Shown here piece by piece: positions 23,658 through 37,600 of a stretch of DNA of 64,000 bases. This stretch comes from Acanthochlamys bracteata. Its lineage: Eukaryota; Streptophyta; Magnoliopsida; Pandanales; Velloziaceae. The DNA is taken from the NCBI GenBank assembly GCA_019914995.1, contig CM034133.1, positions 8,450,495 to 8,514,494 on the forward strand, in the 5' to 3' direction. The first letter of the stretch is position 1, and the number at the start of each line of letters is the position of its first letter. Both the position numbers and the translations under genes were made by a program. Under the pieces are notes generated by a model. That model was not told where the DNA came from, searched no databases, and saw only the letters and a list, made by a program, of their open reading frames with translations.

Positions 23658-26541
23658 TTGTTGAAAATATCGAGTATGTTCGATTATCGATAGATGCAGC
23701 AAAAATAAAAGAACGTTAAAAGAATCTTGCTTGAGTAATATGAGAAATGAGATAAGAGCGAGGCAAATACCGAATGTGTTCGATTATAAATAAACCCAGC
23801 AAAAATATAGAACACATTAAAAGAATACAACAAGCACAAACATAATAGATTTATATGAGAAATGAGGCAAGAGTAGAGCAAAAACAAATATAAGAGATTT
23901 ATATAAGAAAAATCTCACGCGAGGTAAATAGCCTAAAAAATAACTAAAATAAAGTAATTATAAATTCTTGCGTTACACTTTAAATAAAAATTTATATTAG
24001 AATATTTTGCTTCTATCTTTACACTTGATATTGCGAGTGATATTGGTATGTTTCGAATAAATATCTCTTATCTATATATTTAGTGTGTCTAATAAAGTTA
24101 AATTTTCAAACGGTTGATTTTTTATTTTTTATTAATTATCCAAATCTTTTAGCCTTTCATCTTATAAAATATGCTTCAATTTCGTTAACTGTTGATCTTT
24201 TAACTTCGTGGGTAATAGTTCATTTTTATTTACTATTGACATTTCAATATTAATGCATATTTAATTTGTTACATTCTAATGATCAACGATTTGCTAATAT
24301 TTAACATGGTGGCTTTACAATATGTAATAAATCTCACACTTAAAAATACTTTATAAATTGTAGCAAAAAAATAATAAGAAATCAATAAGTAAGTGTCAAC
24401 ATTCACACTAAAAATAAGTATGACTGAGAGTAGTAGGGCTAGTACGCATGCTGGATTACTTCCTTAACATCATATCATTGCATATCTTCTTTTGGTTCTA
24501 TGCAATAACACAGTTTTCACATTAAGCTATTCATAATAGAGATTTAATGATGCAATCAATATCAAAACTACATGAATAGTTGTCAAATATACTACTAGAG
24601 AAAAGATCTAATCAAAGTCGATCTCTTTTTTCTATGCATAATCTTTCAAAACGATACCATTATACTTAATCATTAGTGCATCGTTTGATCTTGTATATCG
24701 ATATGTTCCTAGTAGCTTTACGGCCTTCAGGTAGAGGGACCAGCTTCTATATTCTATTCTTATGAAACATCTCAAACTCTACCTATATAGCTTCTACCTA
24801 TAGAAAAAAAATTGAACTCTCCAGAATTTTCTTGAGAGAAAATATTTTTTTTCGTTTATTATAAACAATATGCATATTGAGATAACTATATAAAATAGTC
24901 CTTATACTTTTCACGTGTCTTTCTTTTATGAGTTGAATGCCTAACGGACGTATACTTAGAAACTTAACCCTCTTCTATATACTTATCTGCTAGTATAGAC
25001 TTCAGATTAATATCGTCTTTCTCATTATTTTTTTAATACCGATATGATTACCGCTGGCAGTGGTGCGTGTTTTTTTCTTGCATCATCGTTTAATCACTCT
25101 TTGCAACTGGTACTCCTTAAAAATGACATTTCTACTAAATATAATCGTATGGGTAGTGAGATTCCATAAGTAATATTCTAAAATATTTTTAGCATATCAT
25201 AAACATCTTTCGGATTTAATCTTACTGCTGAGTTGAGTTCTATCCGAATTTTGAAGATCTTGAATATCTCAAATCTCCAGCATTCTTCAACGTGAGCGCT
25301 TAAGTTCTAAAATCCAAGTGAATTTGGCCTGAAAGTCAATCTTCTAAACCTTTCACGGTGCTGCTTAATGGTGACACATTTTTCGAACAATGCTAACTTT
25401 TTCTCGGATAGTCCTACTAGGAGCTTCCGATCATTGAGAATTTTAAAAACACGTTCCAAAATGTGCGCAAGTTTTAAGTATCATGCTCGCGTAATATTCT
25501 CAATGTTATTCGATGCAACACAAACATCTTTTACACTAGTGATATCCCATGTAACTTGTATAGATTTGAATCGATTTTTTCAGCTTGCAAGATTTTCTGG
25601 CCGTCCTTAATGATCTCTATGATTCTGCTTTAACATGAGCCTTACAATCTATGTCACCCAACTGTCCTAAAAGCAGCAAAGCTTTATAAGACCAAGCACA
25701 TAACGCACATTACTAATGATGCATACTTTTTCATCATTTGCCCTAACATTGATAGAACCGACTACAATAACTTTAAGGATTTGTCTATTTCTTATCAACA
25801 CAACACCTGTAAAAATAGCTTAATAGTGATGAATCCAATTCCTTCTAGAAGTCTTATGCTAGGAGGCTCCTGAATAAAAAATTCAAACATGTAAGAGTTT
25901 GGATTTATCAATAGCAGTAGTCACTGTCTATTCCACTAGAACATCATAATTATTAAATTGTACGCCATATAAGTAAGTAACTTCAAGCGATCCGCACATC
26001 TAATCTTATTTACTATGATCTTATTTTTTTTTTCGATCTCGTACTTATTTCCCATTGCAGCTAACCTGACTTTAATATTAATTGTTAGAAATACTGAGTG
26101 TATTTAGTTGTCGATAGACAAAGTAAAAATTTAAAACAAATTAAAGAATCTTGACTAAACAATACGAGAATTGAAGCAAGAGCAAACTAAATATAAACGC
26201 AAAATATTTACGTTATAAAAAATGTGGGAAAAAAACCACACGCGAGGTAAACTAGCATAAAAAAATCTGTAACAATATTATGAATGATGAAGTGATGTTG
26301 CTATATTTCGAATGAATGCTTTATATCCATATATATAGTGTGTTAAATGAGACTATTGAACTTTCAAATAGTTGGACTTCTATCTTTATACTAATTATTC
26401 AAATTCTTTGATCTTAAATCTTATAAGAGATGCTTCAAATTTTTTAGTCATTGACCTTTCAAATTTTTTATTATTGTCATTTTAATATAAATACATATTT
26501 AATTTATTATATTCTAATAAACCATTTTTTAATATTTAACA
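23658..26541 (-). mobile_element. Decayed Ty1/copia LTR retrotransposon, antisense
   Basis: Two related ends, 23658-24306 and 26082-26541, share the same order of strings (cacgcgaggtaaa, atatttcgaataaat-like, tatttagtgtgt, atgcttcaa, ttaatatttaac) and behave as LTRs. Read on the minus strand, the 1.8-kb interior holds copia remains. A gag-like MGNKYEIE starts at 26055. A GAG-pre-integrase stretch with HILERVFKILNDRKLLVGLS and KQHRERF lies near 25350-25500. A reverse-transcriptase start with LVPLPEGRKA and IYKIKR lies near 24680-24760. Stops and frameshifts run throughout. The left LTR has an internal duplication of about 130 bp (repeat of gttcgatta...cagcaaaaata). The element is dead, and the interior is too short for a complete copia. 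Confidence 0.75.
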
Positions 26542-27345
26542 AATAAATAAAACAGTGATCTGTATGCACAAAGGAAGAAATCCATGACTCACAGACAACA
26601 GAAAGAAATGAAGAAAGAATTTTTAAAAATGATTATAAAATAAAATAATTTAAAAAAAAATATTTTAAAAAAATAAATTTTGTTTTAATTTGAAAATAAT
26701 AACAAAATTTTATGATATACAACTTTTTTATTTTAAAATTTTAAATAAATTAGGTAAACTTATTATAGAAAGTTAAATAAAAAATATAATTTTAAAATAA
26801 AATGAAGTCCAACACACTGTCCGGACGGTGCCCAAAAGACAACCTGGTAAGACCCGAAATAAAAAGTATAACCAATTTGATAAGATTCAGATACCGTTTA
26901 AAATTGTTTAAATAAATTACTATTTTATAATAAAAATTAGTAAAGCTTTTAAAGAAGCAAATTTATTTAATTTAAAATTTTAAAAAAATTTATACATGTA
27001 TAAGTTTTTGACGTACAATTCACTCATTTTTCAAATTAAAAATTTAATACTATAAATTGTTCTTGAAAAAAAAATATTAAAATGGAGATAAAATAAGCAC
27101 CTAAAAACACACCAAACATGGCCTTAAACAGACACAGCAATTCTCAGTACGGCAGAGAAGAAATCAGTTCATTTGACAAAACACATACTAATATTACATA
27201 AGCTGAAAAATTTTAAACAGAATAAAACCCATTTTACTTCACGAAAGTAAGCAGCCAATGAGACTCCCACCATAAACACTACCAAGGCAGTCATCCATGA
27301 CTAACAGGTGAATTTCCACATAAGCTCCTCCATGCAATTTTCAAC
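26542..27345. other. CCT4 3' flank
   Basis: An AT-rich MITE-like block lies at about 26620-26830, then mixed DNA including the presumed CCT4 3' untranslated region (27150-27345). No other gene was seen. Confidence 0.4.
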
Positions 27346-30300
27346 CTACCTAACTGTGACTATGTCATCAATCTTCAGGATCATCCTCACACACTCCGTT
27401 GCAAGGGTGACAGAGCTGGTGCTAACAAGCAGCGGTTGCACGACATTCTCTTCTAGGATATTTGTGATCTGGCCCTTCCTAACATTGATACCAGTATTAA
27501 TCTCACCTTTGGCATGCCGATTCCTCAGCTCAGTCACAATTACAATAGGATTTAGCCCAGCATTCTCAGCAAGGGTGTATGGTATCACTTCAAGTGCCTC
27601 AGCAAACTCTTTCGCACAATAACTCTCCATTCCACGGAGCTCCTTAGACCATGCTGCCAGCTGCCTTGCCATCTCTATCTCTGGTGCACCACCACCGGCA
27701 ATCAAGAACCTCTTGATGACCAGACACCTGTAACGTGAACCATTTTTCAGTAATCACACTTGAAAGATCAATGCACAAACATCATGTGCAAATACATACT
27801 GCCCGAGTGAGTCGCTGACAACAAATCCTACCTGCTATCACAAATTAAAATTATACGACATTCAAACATAAGCTAAATCCTTTGGTGAGAAGCTTTATGT
27901 TATGCATGAAAAGCATTTCATCTCAAACCAAAAAAGTACCATTTTTCAAATATTTAATAGATCTCCGTATGTGACAATGATCATGACCATAAGATATATC
28001 CAGATGTTCCTTGTACTAATATTTAAATAACAAACAGTTGTAACAAAGTAACTTCAAAGGAACTGCCTGAAAACTTTTGCAGGTCACACCTTAGGTGTTA
28101 CCATCAGAAAATAGTCTTTGTATATGATCAAATTGAAAGTAAATTAGATTGTTGTCCAGTGGAGAGAGATTTCCACCTTTTTTCCTTATCCAACAAAACT
28201 AGATACATTAAGGAACTCCAACTGGCTCACATACAAAACACACCATAACTAGCTTGAGGAATCTGCCTTAGTATGTCTAATAACGTAGTAGACTCTCTCT
28301 TAGTCTGCAATATGCTTTTACACTTTTTAACTCCATCCTACCACGACTAGTATTTACAGACCACAGAAAAACTAACACCAACTCACAGCCTAAGCTTTAG
28401 CGAACACTTGGACTATAGCCCCCTTCTCAAACTAAGTTGATCACTTTAGACTATAGTTGTCCAAAAGCAAACAAAACAAAACAAAAGCAAAAGCAAACAA
28501 AACTTTTCTCCAAATTGTTTCACTATTCATTCTTTCATTAGCCCCTCCATAGTTTTCCTTTATTCCAAAGGCAAACATTCCATTTGAAGAAGTTCGCTAA
28601 CTATTATCACAAGACATCATGATGATAAGGAAGAGAAGAGAATAAGTTAGAAGAACATTGATAAGATGGCAGATGGTGGTTTGCAAAGAAGATAAAGGGA
28701 CGGCTTGAAAAACAATTTCACATTTCTAATAGTTCACTTAATGAAATTATGATAAGAAACTTTCATGTTAGATAAAGCAACTTGCATGGACTAAATTTCC
28801 TCCGAGAAGGAACGTAGAAAACTGAACCAACTTTAGCTAACCACTTCAATTTGGTACCATATTCTCGACAGATGGTTGAGAACTTCAAACGAATTCCAAT
28901 AGATTAAATGATCAAAAAATAAATAAACAAGCTTACATTTCAACGTGATACAAAGTTGCTAGGAAGAAGGTGCAATCTAAACTAGTTGAAAAAATTACAG
29001 TGATGTCCGAAACAATAGCATTTGTGTGACACGGGAAAGGCATACCATTTGAGGCTTTATCATCCACCAAAGAGTAAGGTTATGAGCATAAGGACTTCTA
29101 CTTAACCCAAAGATTCTAGAGATGGTGAGTTCTTTCCAAGGTGCACGCAGGAACAAGATCAAGATGCATGTACTATTTTTTTAAGATCCACTGCGCTTTA
29201 CTCAACTAAATTCTCGATCACTACAAACGAATCTTTATTGTACACTGAAATTGTATCTTAACAAACCTTTTTTTCCCTATTGGGATACCTCGATCTTGGC
29301 ATGACTCAGTGACGTTGGCAGGGATGTGTCACCATTGTTGTAGATATGCTTATTCTCGGCAGCAAATCCAGCAATTCATGCGTCTTACATTACATATAGA
29401 ATATCTTTATAAGCAGACAATTTTATACAATCCTTTGTGCTATTGGCCTATTGTTTCCTTGGTTATTTGATAATAGACCACGACACAAATGCTTCAATGT
29501 CCCTTTCCCATCCAATGGATGTTACATCACTGTAAAGAGCTGAAGCGATTTGTATTTCCAAACAGTACTTAAAAATTTAAAAGGAAAAACACCTATAGCA
29601 GGAGAAAGTATCCTTCATCGTGAAACTTCACAAAAAAAAAGCTGTTTTAATGTAGTTTCTGAGGAGAAAAAAAGAAATTTTATCATAATTCAGTTTAATT
29701 TGACATGAAAGTGCAACAGAAATAATTTTGGTGGGTTATACCTGACAACACAGAGAGCATCATGAAGACTGCGTTCTGCCTCATCGATAACGAGCTGGTT
29801 CGAACCTCTCACAAGAACAGTGCAGGTTCTTCCCATGTCCTTAATCCCTGTTATCTTCACAATCTTCCCATCACCAATGGACACCTCTTCCACTAAGTCA
29901 GCAAATCCTAGCTTCTCCTCCCTGAAATGATCAATATTGGCAATCGGCAAGCACTTGAGCGTCTTGGTTATAAACTCTATGTCATCCCTCTCCACATCCT
30001 TCACCACCAATATCTTTGCTTTCGCAAGATAATGCAGTGAGAGATCTGTCACGGCATCCCTTAATATGCTCTTCTGGATCAAAAGAACATTGCATCCGGT
30101 AGACTTAATCTTCTTAACCATGCTAAGAATGTAGTTTCTTTCCTCTCGAAGGATCCTATCCATCTGGGTATAGTCTGAGATGACAATGCTCTGCTCAATA
30201 TCAGTCTTGGGAGGTGAAATCTGAAACTGAATAACAGCAATTTTTGCATTCTCCACTCTCGTCGGGCCGCCAGCTGAATGGCTCACCTTCTTATCAAACA

Positions 30301-30970
30301 CTAAACCCTTGACAAGCTCTGTATCATCAACAGTACCACCAAGTTTCTTCACGATCCTTATATCCCGTAAATCAACAAGGTCCGGCTGTGCAGGATCGAC
30401 GACAGAAAGCACTGAATCAACAGCGAGCGGAGCGAGGAGCGAAGAGTACTGAGATACAACCTTCGAGTTCAGAGAAGTAGCTGCAGATTTAATAAGCGAA
30501 TCACGATCAGATAAATTAAGCGGGATGGCCATCGATTCGAGCACGCTCAAAGCTTTCACCGCAAGCTTATGCAGCGAATCAGATATCGCAGTCGGGTGAA
30601 CCCCAGCAGCAAGGAGAGACAGAGACTTCGACAACAGCGCACCGGCAAGAACAACAACAGTGGTGGTACCATCTCCTGCAGTAGAATCTTGCGATTTCGA
30701 AAGATCTACGAGAAACTTCGCCGCGGGTTGAAGAACTTCCATACGATTGAGAATCGTAGCGCCGTCGTTGGTAATGATTACCTCTCCTGAAGCAGAAGCG
30801 ATCATTTTGTCCATGCCTTTCGGGCCAAGACTCGTACGGACGGCATCGGCGACGGCGCGCGCGGCCAGAATGTTAGCTCGCCTGACATCTTCTTTACGCT
30901 TGTTGTCGACGAAGCTTTCTGTGCGGGAAGATCTCGCCGGAAGCGGAGCCGGAGGGGCTGCTGTTGCCAT
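27346..30970 (-). CDS. CCT4: T-complex protein 1 subunit delta (CCT4)
   Basis: One of eight subunits of the cytosolic CCT/TRiC chaperonin, which folds actin, tubulin and other proteins using ATP. Exons (minus strand): 30970-29742 and 27727-27346, 1229 + 382 nt = 536 aa, the same length as Arabidopsis CCT4. Seen: LGPKGMDKM (48-56), NDGATIL (68-74), the ATP-site GDGTTTVV (99-106), a full apical domain, [13 protein letters not shown] after the intron, and the family ending at IDDIVTVR. The splice falls within an Arg codon between CVV and CLVIKRF. The single intron is 2014 bp with no gene or recognisable transposon. The gene is divergent to RH58 with 725 bp between start codons. Confidence 0.97.
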
Positions 30971-31695
30971 TGGAGAAGAAAAACCCTAGGCGCTGCTTTG
31001 CTTTCGTCAGTACTGCTGAGAATGAAGGAGTAGATCGAATGATGGAAAGAAAGAAAAGAACGAGCGTTCGAGGGAACGAACTCGAAGGTATCTGGAATCG
31101 AACTCGAAGGAGACGTCGCACTCGTAGTAGTGAAATTGGGCCTAAATTGGTTTTAATCGGCATATATAGCAAAGAGAGGGCCCAATATGCCGGGCGCTTG
31201 GGCTTCCACCGGCCTTTATGAAACTAACAGAATAGCCCGGCCAGGATTGGTTCAGGCCGGCCTTAACCCGATCTGTGGATTATATTTACCTGGCCCATAG
31301 TTGGGTAGCTTTTCTAAATTATAAGCAAAAGTTAGATGTTTGGTTCAGCTTTTTTCAATACTTTTTTTTATATTTTTAATTTTATATTTTTTAATATATA
31401 TTTTATAAATATTTAAAAAATTTATTTAGAAATTTAGATAATATAAAAAATTTTACGTAATAAAATTTTTTATTATATATTTTATTATTTTTTAAAAATA
31501 AAAAAATAAACATATTTTCTATCTCAAAAAATTTATTTTTATAAACAATACAGCTCCATTTCATGCACCCGTTTCGAAGCGGGTCTAATTCGGGCTTCGG
31601 ATAGCCCAATCTCATCCCCCGGGGCCTTCATATGGTCATCTTATGTATCCGTCCATCTCTGTTCATTCAAAAGGTTTCTCCGTCTCGCATTCACG
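30971..31695. promoter_or_regulatory. Shared divergent promoter region of CCT4 and RH58
   Basis: This 725-bp gap separates two divergent start codons. It holds site II/UP1-type motifs TGGGCC at 31137-31142, GGCCCA at 31179-31184 and GGCCCA at 31292-31297. A minus-oriented TATATA at 31163-31168 would suit CCT4, about 195 bp before its ATG. An AT-rich MITE (31334-31560) occupies the RH58 side. GGCCCA elements bind TCP factors and are common in plant growth and housekeeping promoters; use by either gene is inferred. Confidence 0.5.
31334..31560. repeat. AT-rich MITE-like repeat
   Basis: The block begins gtttggttcagctttttt and shares tatattttataaatattta, taataaaattttttattata and ttattattttttaaa-type strings with 44884-45120 and 45216-45460. 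It is over 85 percent A+T and encodes nothing. The gtttggttcagttt start recurs in the 45-kb copies. Confidence 0.6.
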
Positions 31696-34600
31696 ATGAG
31701 CGTCTCTCTCCAATTCTTCTCCCCATCAACAGAAATCAAAGTCGTTCATTTCTACAGTCTCAAATTTGTCCAGCTTCACAGCTGCCAGGTTCTACTTCAT
31801 CGCCGTCTCCACCACCGGATTATTCCTCCGGTGAACATTCATGTTGTTCATTGCGGATCAATCTCTGCTGTACTAGCTCCGGACCCGCCAGCACCGTCAA
31901 TAACGCTTAGAGAGCTATGCGAGGCCCGTGTTCCCGAGCAGATAATCAGGAGGTTTGATTTCTTCTTATGTTTGGTTCTCGGAAAACTGTTTGGTAGTTT
32001 ATTTGGTGAAACTCTTGTGTAATACTTGACAGCTTGGTTTGAATGATAGGCTGTGTTTTTAGAAATTTTCTTTTCTCAATTTGGTGAACTGATGAGAGAT
32101 TTCTGCAGATTTTCGTGCTATTCCAGTAAATATTTTTGTACGCTTTTGTTCTAGGGAAACTGTTAAGGACTGCAATCGGTTGTGAGAAGTGAGAAAAAAT
32201 GTGTTGGTGTTGCTTCGGAATTATGGTATTAGGCAATACTTTGGTGGTAGGTGTAGTCCGAAAATGATCATCTTCATGTTAGACTTGTTTTTGAACATAC
32301 GATTTTTTTGTTTTATAACAACTATATAGGTTTGTTAAAAACTTACTCCTAGGTTCTAGCCTTTCAGCTTCCCATAAGCGTTTAGGGTCACATTTCGCTC
32401 AATAAGTGAATGAGGGTATTGCCCTCTAGTGTGATGCGAAGGAAATAGTATAATTTTGCAGGAGTGGTTGCCAAAAGTAACAGCAAATTTTGGATTGTGA
32501 TGCTCTGAAATCATGGCTGGTATGACATTATGTATGCAGAGGAAACTAAATCATGGCTGGTAACACTCCTCTATCTACGTATGAAGTTTTGTTGAAGCTC
32601 TGAAGGGTATTCGTCAGAAATATTATCATTATGTTGATGAACACGAGGATTGTTGAAGCATTTTCCTTAAACCTTGAAAGGCAGCTTAAAGGTGACTAGC
32701 TTTGTAGGACTTTTGGCTTCTAGATTTTTCTTGCATACAAGTAACAGTTTCTTTTGTTGCTGGAGCTTGATCATTTAACTTTTAACATTACCAAATAAGC
32801 AAACAAAATCTGTAACTTGTCAAAGAGATAATGAGCTGTACTTCCAACTTTTTTGAAATTCAAAATACAATTCTAGATATCAAATACCAATTAGTCTCAT
32901 ATAAATGCAGTAGTTCCTTGTAGTAATTCATAGAATGCATCTTCGTCATTCTTGTAGTAGATAAACTGGAACATTTGCCACTAGATATTAGACACCTCCC
33001 TGTTTGTGGTGACTACAGAATGGATAGTAAGGCATATTAGCTTGAAAATTAAAAAGCTGAATTGAACATGAGAATGGATTTAACCAATGTTTATACAGAG
33101 GGGATAGGCTAAAAAGATTTTGTCACAATTATCTCAACAAAAGAAGTCAATGAGTTTTTGGTAGGTGTACTTGCTTGCTGTCTGATGGAAGGCATTAACA
33201 ACCAGTAAGCCACTCCTAAGTTAAACAAATCCAATTTCCGAATTCAGTTTTTCAGATAATGACTTGAAGAAGGGATCTTGACCATGCATTGACAATCAAA
33301 AGACGAAAAGCACTCTTGAATCACAAAGGAGGTAAGCTTATAATTCAGTTAATGTTGAATGAAAGCTAAGGGCTTAGAGAAACACTTGAAAGTTTTGCGG
33401 TACCCTTTGTCCATGGTAATTAATGATTGTTGGTTCACACATTGGATTATTTTATGCTAGCATTAATATGGGATGTTCTAGTTATGTATGAGATTGTTGT
33501 CATGTTGTACATTCATTTGATTAGATTCTGAGATAATCCAATAATCTGCTTGGAAACTTTGCACATAAGGATCTGCTTTCCTGACTTCTTATACTTTTAT
33601 TCTTCTGTTTTTCTTTTGTTGACATTGCTTGATGGTTTTTTGTATATGCCATTCAAAGTTGTCATTCAATACTCTTTATTGTTTTTCGTCTTTGTTGCTT
33701 TAGGGCAGAAGAAATAGGTTTTGTAAAACCTACAGACATCCAACGTGAATCTTTACCACTTTTGCTGTCTGGGCAGGACTGCATCATTCATGCTCAGGTT
33801 AGTACTGTGCTTTGAAGATTGCTCTGCTTTGCTAATTTGTCAAATATGTACTTGGGTCCTTTTCTCGTCGGCACTCTTCTTTCTTGAAATGTTTAGTTAG
33901 ACTATGAAAAATATTTATTTTGCTTCTATTTAGGAGCTTCAGTAGAGTAAGTACTGAGAGGGAAATAGAAAACTCCTCTATGACCTCAAAGTGGGACTAC
34001 TATGTTTAAAATGAACATTTTGATTAAAAAATGAAGAAGAAAACACACTTTTAAAAAGAAAGTTTCCTTTTTGATCTGTTAGACTACCTTAGAGAGAACA
34101 GAATCAACCTCACCAGATTAGACTATCAAATATTTTTATCAAAGCATTAAAAGTTTGTTTTATATCCTGATTGCTGATATGAAATTAAAATCGTATCAAT
34201 TGGAAAACTTTCCTTAATATTCCAATATATAAATAAGAATCGAAAGCATTAGCTCGATCTAGACTTGTTGCACCTTGCAACTGTTGTAAATCCATTGTAA
34301 AGAGCTTCTGTCATATTGAATCGTTGATCATGACATAGATAAGAGACTAGTGCTGAGACTCACTAGTGCTAAGAAGAACGTGGTAGAATAAATCTGCTAC
34401 TCCACTTCACTAATCCTATTTAATTATACTAGATATATAGATTAAAGTGCAATTGCACATTTGGATAATGTACTTTTTGTATATCCGTTCTTGTACTCCA
34501 GACATATCTAATATATTGAGGTTAATGGTACATTTGGATTTCGGCCTAATATACACATTTTTTCAAGCTACAGTTTTTTGTGTTGTTAAATAAGACGCAC

Positions 34601-37600
34601 TTTTTCAAAACTCAGCTACAGTCAATTCTAATAGTGGATAGTTGTCTTTTTCTTTGTAAATATGCATGCAAAGTTTTAAATGAAGAACTGTATATAAGTT
34701 TCTTTTTGCTCTAGACAGGTTCAGGAAAAACACTAGCTTATTTGTTGCTAGTATTTTCGGCCATTAACTTCCGAAGATCAGCTGTTCAAGCACTGATAGT
34801 GGTTCCAACCAGGGAGCTTGGTATTCAAGTAAGTTTGCATTTTTTTGTTATATCATAATTCTTATCGCTTAACACCCTCATGTTAACGTTGCAAGGTTAC
34901 AAAGGTTGCTAGGATGCTTGCTGCCAAACCAACAGGTTCTGAGACAGAACACAAGGCATGCACAATTATGGCTTTATTAGATGGTGGGATGTTGAAAAGG
35001 CAAAAGAGTTGGCTGAAGGTTTTACCTCCAACAACCCTTTAATAATTCCTCATCTATAAAATTTTGTTTGTAGCGTTTCTTAATGTTTTGACTGCTGAAT
35101 AGAGTCGTTAGATGAATGAGAGAGTTTCAGATACTGAATGTATAATGGTCAAAACATTACTGAAAAATCAGATGATGTCAACTATAATCATCTTAAGCAC
35201 ATTACGGAGATCTCCAAATGGGATTAAGTCAATTTAGTTCACAGTTCTTGTATCGATTTCAATGGGTTTGAGTCTTTAATGCATGAAATTCAGATGTGTA
35301 GCTGTTCTCAATACATGTTAAGAGGATTCCTACTTTGTGATTTAAATAATTCGTAATTGCATTTTTGATGCTGCCATACTAAATGATGGATGTCTTGAAA
35401 ACTTATACTAAATACCTTTGAGTTTTCTGTAGGCTGAACCGCCTCAGATAGTTGTTGCAAGTATATCAAGCTTGTGCCAAATGCTTGAGAAACACATTTT
35501 AAAGCTTGATGCTCTGTCGGTCATGATAATTGATGAGGTAACACTCAATAGAATAACATTGATACCTAATTCATATGCCAAGTCTTGAGTACTTAGCATG
35601 GATTTGTTAAACTGCATCTTATCCTGTTTTGACATATAATGTTGAATCAAAGTGTTGTCATATATGTCCATGTTCTCATGCGTAGGATTAAATCAATGCG
35701 AATGAACTGACTACACAAGAAATTATGTCTTGCTGATTTCAGTCTTTAGACTCCACAAACTCATGTAAGCTATGTGGGTGACCTTTAAATATTTTTCTTT
35801 TATTTTCTCTCATTTATTTTCTCTTTTTCTAGTTGTGGCATTGCTATACGGATAGATACTAATTACTAACTTGCAATTTGGTTAGTGGCGTTCAATATTT
35901 TGATATATGGGGCTCTGCTCTTACAATAAATATTATCTGCTCTTCCTTTCAAGCCCTTTGTAGTTCATTATTATGATGCAGTTCCTTTGAGCTGGTTGTC
36001 TATGCACATATGTTTTAATGGCAACATCCTAAACATTCTCCAGGAATTCCAGTTTCTTGAGCAAAATAACTTGCTGTTATACTTTCAGATAATATCCAAT
36101 TATTAGAACATAATATGATTTCACTTCATTGCTGCTAGGTTGATTTTATGTTCAATTCATCAAAGCAAGTGTCATATCTTCGGAAACTGTTGACATCACA
36201 CTCATCAATTGATAGGCGGCAGACCATTTTTGCAAGCGCATCAATACCACAGCACCATCGCTTCCTTTATGATTGTATACAACAAAAGTGGACTAAGGTT
36301 TGTCTCACAGATTTCATTGTCAAGTCTTGCATTTTTGTTTCATTTGCCTATGCTTATAGATATCTCTAAGAAGATACTTTTTGTCAACTTCCCTAGGTTT
36401 CCTTGGAGTTATGAACCAAACCTCAAACCTTGTTCTAGATTTACATTCCTAGTTAATCTATAACAGAAACAACAGAGAACTTGGAAATACCCTTTGTCCA
36501 TGCTACCATAGAGACATTGAACAAGGGGTTGCCGTATCCACTTGGCCTTTGTTCTCCTTTGCAAAACTGTTGAGTGGGAGTTGTAGAATAACATGGAGAA
36601 GGGAGCCGCCAATTGCAGGATTTGCAGGGATTTAATATCTGGCTATGCTCAATTAAGGCTGTTGAAGCACTGCCCATGACTGGATCAGATCTGTGATAGA
36701 CATTTTATGAGAGGGCAGCCTAGTCCTCTTTTGATGCTATGGAGAAAGTCAAAACTGAATGGAGGATATATGATCAGTTTTAAACCATAAATGACCCAAT
36801 AGTGGTCTAAGACCAAGTTAAAGAGTAGTTGTAATTTTGTGGTATTTCTCATCTTGTTACAAGTTATATTTGAACTGTAGCAGCTCACTGATTCTTGTTT
36901 GACAGAAGGATGTGGCACACATACATCTAAATCCAGTGCATCCAATGCCAGGCCACTTTTGTCACAATTATGTGGTGAGCATATGCAATTGTAGTAAATT
37001 CTTACTTCTATGCAATTTCGAATTACTTCTTTCTTAGAACCGTTTGATTGTATCTTATCTTCTTGGCTTAGTTTGTCAATTGTCACAGAGTTAATTTTTC
37101 ATTATGTCCTAAAATATATCTTATGTCTTTCTTGACCACGTCTTTATTTGTTAGTAGAGTTGATCTAATAGTTACTTATATTTTCTGCAGATTTGCAGTA
37201 AAAAAGAAAGGTTCAAGACTTTGCTAATGTTGATCAAGAGAGATTCACCCAGATCTGCCATTGTATTTGTTGGCGAGCAGGTTTGTTTGCTGATCCTTGT
37301 GCTTGAGCATGAACCGCATGACCATCATAATTAGATTTGATCATCAGTTTTCTGTGAAATATAGTTTATTTGTTAAAGGATACTGTTACGGTAGGTTTTA
37401 TTAACAAGATGTGATTTTTGAAGGCTGAAAATCGAAACTAGTTTATGAGAGATTTTTGCATGAATTTTTTATATGGGTATTGCTAGTTGTTGGCTTTGGC
37501 AATGAGCTAACCATGTTGCTCATATAATTTCCAGCCTATCTTCATATTAAGTCATAGATTTTGGATTCTTAAACTTTTCAAAAGTAAGGAATGATGTAAA

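Noticed and set aside
25368..25610. Plus-strand open frame of 80 codons
   Set aside because: It is antisense to the copia GAG-pre-integrase remnant, which explains the sequence better.
27308..27622. Plus-strand open frame of 104 codons
   Set aside because: Antisense shadow of CCT4 exon 2.
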